DNA from: Bradyrhizobium oropedii
GTDB taxonomy: Bacteria; Pseudomonadota; Alphaproteobacteria; Rhizobiales; Xanthobacteraceae
Assembly: GCF_020889685.1 (NCBI RefSeq)
Contig: NZ_JACMYO010000062.1
Location: forward strand, 1 to 43,702
Length of the DNA: 43,702 nt
Direction of reading: 5' to 3'
The notes below the pieces were generated by a model. It had not been told where the DNA came from and made no database searches. It was given only the letters and a program-made list of their open reading frames with translations. The translations under genes were made by a program, and so were the position numbers. Positions 41,773 through 43,702 of this stretch are shown piece by piece. Position 1 is the stretch's first letter, and each line of letters starts with the position of its first letter.

Positions 41773-43702
41773 CTACAATGCCGCGAGCTTCTTCATCGCC
41801 GGCTTGATCGACGAGGCCGCGCCCTCATAGCCGTCCCAGGCCTTGGTCTTCGCGAGCAGGGTAGGCACCGACCGCACCGTGTATTTCTTCGGATCGAGAT
41901 CGCCGCGCACCTGGGTCCAGGTCAGCGGCATCGACACGGCGGCGCCCGGCCGCGCCCGCGGCGACAGCACCGCGACCGCGGTCGAGAGCCGGTCGTTGCG
42001 CAGGTAGTCGAGGAAGATCTTTCCGGTGCGCTTGGCCTTCGACATGTTGACCAGATAGCATTCGGGATCATCCTGCGCCATCCACCGGCAGATCGCTTGC
42101 GCGAACGCCTTGGCTTCCTTCCACGTCACCTTGTCCTTCGCACTTGAGAGCAGCGGCGCCACGACGTGAAGGCCCTTGCCGCCGGTGGTCTTGCAGAAGC
42201 TCTCGAGGCCGACCGCGGTGAGCCGCTGGCGCATGTCCTTGGCGGCGTCGATCACGTCGGAGAACGCGACGTCGGGCGCCGGATCGAGATCGAACACCAG
42301 CCGACCCGGCGTGTCATAGGCATCCGGCGCGCAATTCCAGGGATGTAGCTCGAGACCGCCGAGCTGTGCGACCGCAGCCAGCCCCTCGATCTGGTCGATC
42401 TGCAAATAGGGTTTGCGGTCGCCGGAGACCTTGGCGAGCTTCAGGAGCTTCGACGTGCCGGCCATCGCGTGACGCTGGAAGAACGTCTCGCCCTTGATGC
42501 CGTCAGGCGCACGCACGATCGAGCACGGCCGGCCCTTGAGGTAGGAGATCATCCATTCGCCGACCGCTGCAAAATAGTTTGCTAGGTCGAGCTTCGTCAC
42601 CGCCTCGCCGTCGCCAGCGTCGGGCCATAGCGCCTTGTCGGGATGGGAGATGGCGACGCCCATCACCTCGCCGGATGATTTCCCCTTGGCCATCGGCTTC
42701 ACCACTCTGGTTACGACCGGCCGCTCGGCCTCGACCTCATGCGCCGGCTTGTCCCGGCGCAGGCCTTTGAACGCGGCCTGACGGATATTGCCGGCGTCGG
42801 TCCAGCCGGCGAACTCGATCTCGGCGACCAGTTCGGGCTTCAGCCAGTGCACGTCGCGGGTCTTCTTCGGTGCGTCCTCGCCGCCGAACGGGCTGGTGTC
42901 CGATGCCGCGGCCTTCAGCGCCGGCATGATGCGGCGGACCGTGTCCTGGCCGAAGCCGGTGCCGACGATGCCGACAAAGGCGAGATGACCGTCGCGATAG
43001 ACGCCCGCCATCAGCGAGCGGAATTTGCCGTTGGTGGTCTTCCAGCCGCCGATCACCACCTCATGGCCGGCGCGGATTTTCGCCTTGGTCCAGTCGTCCG
43101 AGCGGCCGGAGCGATAGGCGCCGTCGAGCCGCTTGGAGACGATGCCCTCGAGCCCGAGCTTGCGCGCCGAGTCCAGCACGGCCTCGCCGCGCTCCTCGAA
43201 ATGCTCGACATAGCGGATCAGGACGTTCTTGCCCTTGCGCGCCGCGAGCAACGCCTTCAACCGCGCCTTGCGCTCGGTGAGTGGCAGCGGGCGCAGATCC
43301 TCGGTGCCTGCGAACAGCAGGTCGAACGCGTAGAAGATCAGCTGGTCGGTCTTGCCGTCGGAGAGCGCCGCCTGCAGCGTCGAGAAGTGCGGGATGCCGT
43401 TCTCGGCGAGCGCAACGATCTCGCCGTCGATCAGGGCATCCGGCAGCTTGCCCGCCTCCTTCACGATCGCGCCGAACTTGTCGGACCAGTCGAGCCCCTT
43501 GCGGGTCTTCAGCACGGCCTCACCATCCTCGACGCGGAGCTGCACGCGATAGCCGTCGAACTTGATCTCGTGGCACCATCCCGCGCCATTGGGCGGGCTT
43601 TCGACCGCGGCGCAGAGCTGCGGCGAGGCGAAATCAGGCATCTCCGCCACCTGCTTCGATATCGCCTTCGGTCGCTCCTTCAACTTTGCTTTCGGCGCCG
43701 GC
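41773..43702 (-). CDS. ligD: ATP-dependent DNA ligase D (ligase and polymerase domains; N-terminus beyond window edge)
   Basis: 642 residues are visible and the frame stays open at the right edge; the first codons (PAPKAK) look like the linker after an N-terminal 3'-phosphoesterase domain, so that domain probably lies outside. The ligase domain comes first: nucleophile Lys in HEIKFDGYRVQL (codon 43563-43561), DGEIVAL, and LEGIVSKRLDGAYRSGRSDDW. The primase-like polymerase domain follows from about SHPDKALWPDAG, with the metal-binding FDLDPAP and the GGKGLHVVAPL motif. Order phosphoesterase-ligase-polymerase is usual in Rhizobiales and Pseudomonas and differs from mycobacteria. It works with Ku in non-homologous end joining; no ku gene lies in the window. 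Confidence 0.95.
   Translation of the reverse strand, partial: PAPKAKLKERPKAISKQVAEMPDFASPQLCAAVESPPNGAGWCHEIKFDGYRVQLRVEDGEAVLKTRKGLDWSDKFGAIVKEAGKLPDALIDGEIVALAENGIPHFSTLQAALSDGKTDQLIFYAFDLLFAGTEDLRPLPLTERKARLKALLAARKGKNVLIRYVEHFEERGEAVLDSARKLGLEGIVSKRLDGAYRSGRSDDWTKAKIRAGHEVVIGGWKTTNGKFRSLMAGVYRDGHLAFVGIVGTGFGQDTVRRIMPALKAAASDTSPFGGEDAPKKTRDVHWLKPELVAEIEFAGWTDAGNIRQAAFKGLRRDKPAHEVEAERPVVTRVVKPMAKGKSSGEVMGVAISHPDKALWPDAGDGEAVTKLDLANYFAAVGEWMISYLKGRPCSIVRAPDGIKGETFFQRHAMAGTSKLLKLAKVSGDRKPYLQIDQIEGLAAVAQLGGLELHPWNCAPDAYDTPGRLVFDLDPAPDVAFSDVIDAAKDMRQRLTAVGLESFCKTTGGKGLHVVAPLLSSAKDKVTWKEAKAFAQAICRWMAQDDPECYLVNMSKAKRTGKIFLDYLRNDRLSTAVAVLSPRARPGAAVSMPLTWTQVRGDLDPKKYTVRSVPTLLAKTKAWDGYEGAASSIKPAMKKLAAL

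Noticed and set aside
1..43702. tRNA, rRNA, CRISPR arrays, insertion sequences, prophage genes
   Set aside because: I looked for cloverleaf-like segments, regularly spaced repeats and transposase or phage motifs on both strands and saw none.

Overview
The window is high-GC DNA from an alphaproteobacterium, most likely Bradyrhizobium or a close relative in the Nitrobacteraceae. The reasons are the gene repertoire (KorAB with a GltD-like partner, PrkA-YeaH-SpoVR, a transaldolase/glucose-6-phosphate isomerase fusion, a GlgE/TreS/TreYZ cluster, a DUF3309 peptide, a rhizobial-order LigD) and several palindromic intergenic elements of the kind scattered through these genomes. I identified these families by eye from protein motifs; no database search was run.

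Layout. 1-2008: the end of a caspase-fold protein that has lost both catalytic residues (- strand), divergent from an unrecognised ferredoxin-fold-like protein. 2263-6931: a three-gene operon for a 2-oxoacid:ferredoxin oxidoreductase and an FAD/NAD(P)/Fe-S partner, closed by a strong terminator. 7018-7158: a palindromic repeat. 7176-8372: an orphan periplasmic binding protein (-). 8627-13502: prkA-yeaH-spoVR (-), with prkA carrying a one-base frameshift. 14011-15143: a second, frameshifted small secreted-protein gene and a DsrE-like protein. 15360-22827: a tight operon for the oxidative pentose-phosphate route (tal-pgi, gnd, zwf, pgl, gntK, HAD phosphatase). 22945-26718: GH15 and malQ (-). 26922-40943: glgE, treS-mak, glgB, glgX, treZ, treY (+). 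40953-41590: a polyhydroxyalkanoate-system protein and a DUF3309 peptide. 41773 to the right edge: most of ligD (-).

How it works together. The right two thirds form a carbon-storage and stress-protection island. TreS-Mak turns trehalose into maltose 1-phosphate, GlgE and GlgB build branched alpha-glucan from it, GlgX and MalQ trim the glucan, and TreY-TreZ release trehalose again, so one operon encodes a closed loop between trehalose and glucan. Glucose released by MalQ, GH15 or TreS side reactions can enter the adjacent pentose-phosphate operon after phosphorylation. On the - strand just upstream of malQ there is an exact match to the alphaproteobacterial general-stress promoter (GGAAC-N16-CGTT), and a near match precedes the DUF3309 gene, which suggests sigma-EcfG control of parts of the island. 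No gene in the window looks like a DNA-binding regulator.

The points most worth checking are the doubly inactivated pseudocaspase, the two apparent single-base frameshifts within 2 kb, the stress promoter and 44-codon leader ORF in the malQ/glgE intergenic region, and the possible Irr-type site before the Kor operon. I see no tRNA, rRNA, CRISPR array or insertion sequence.
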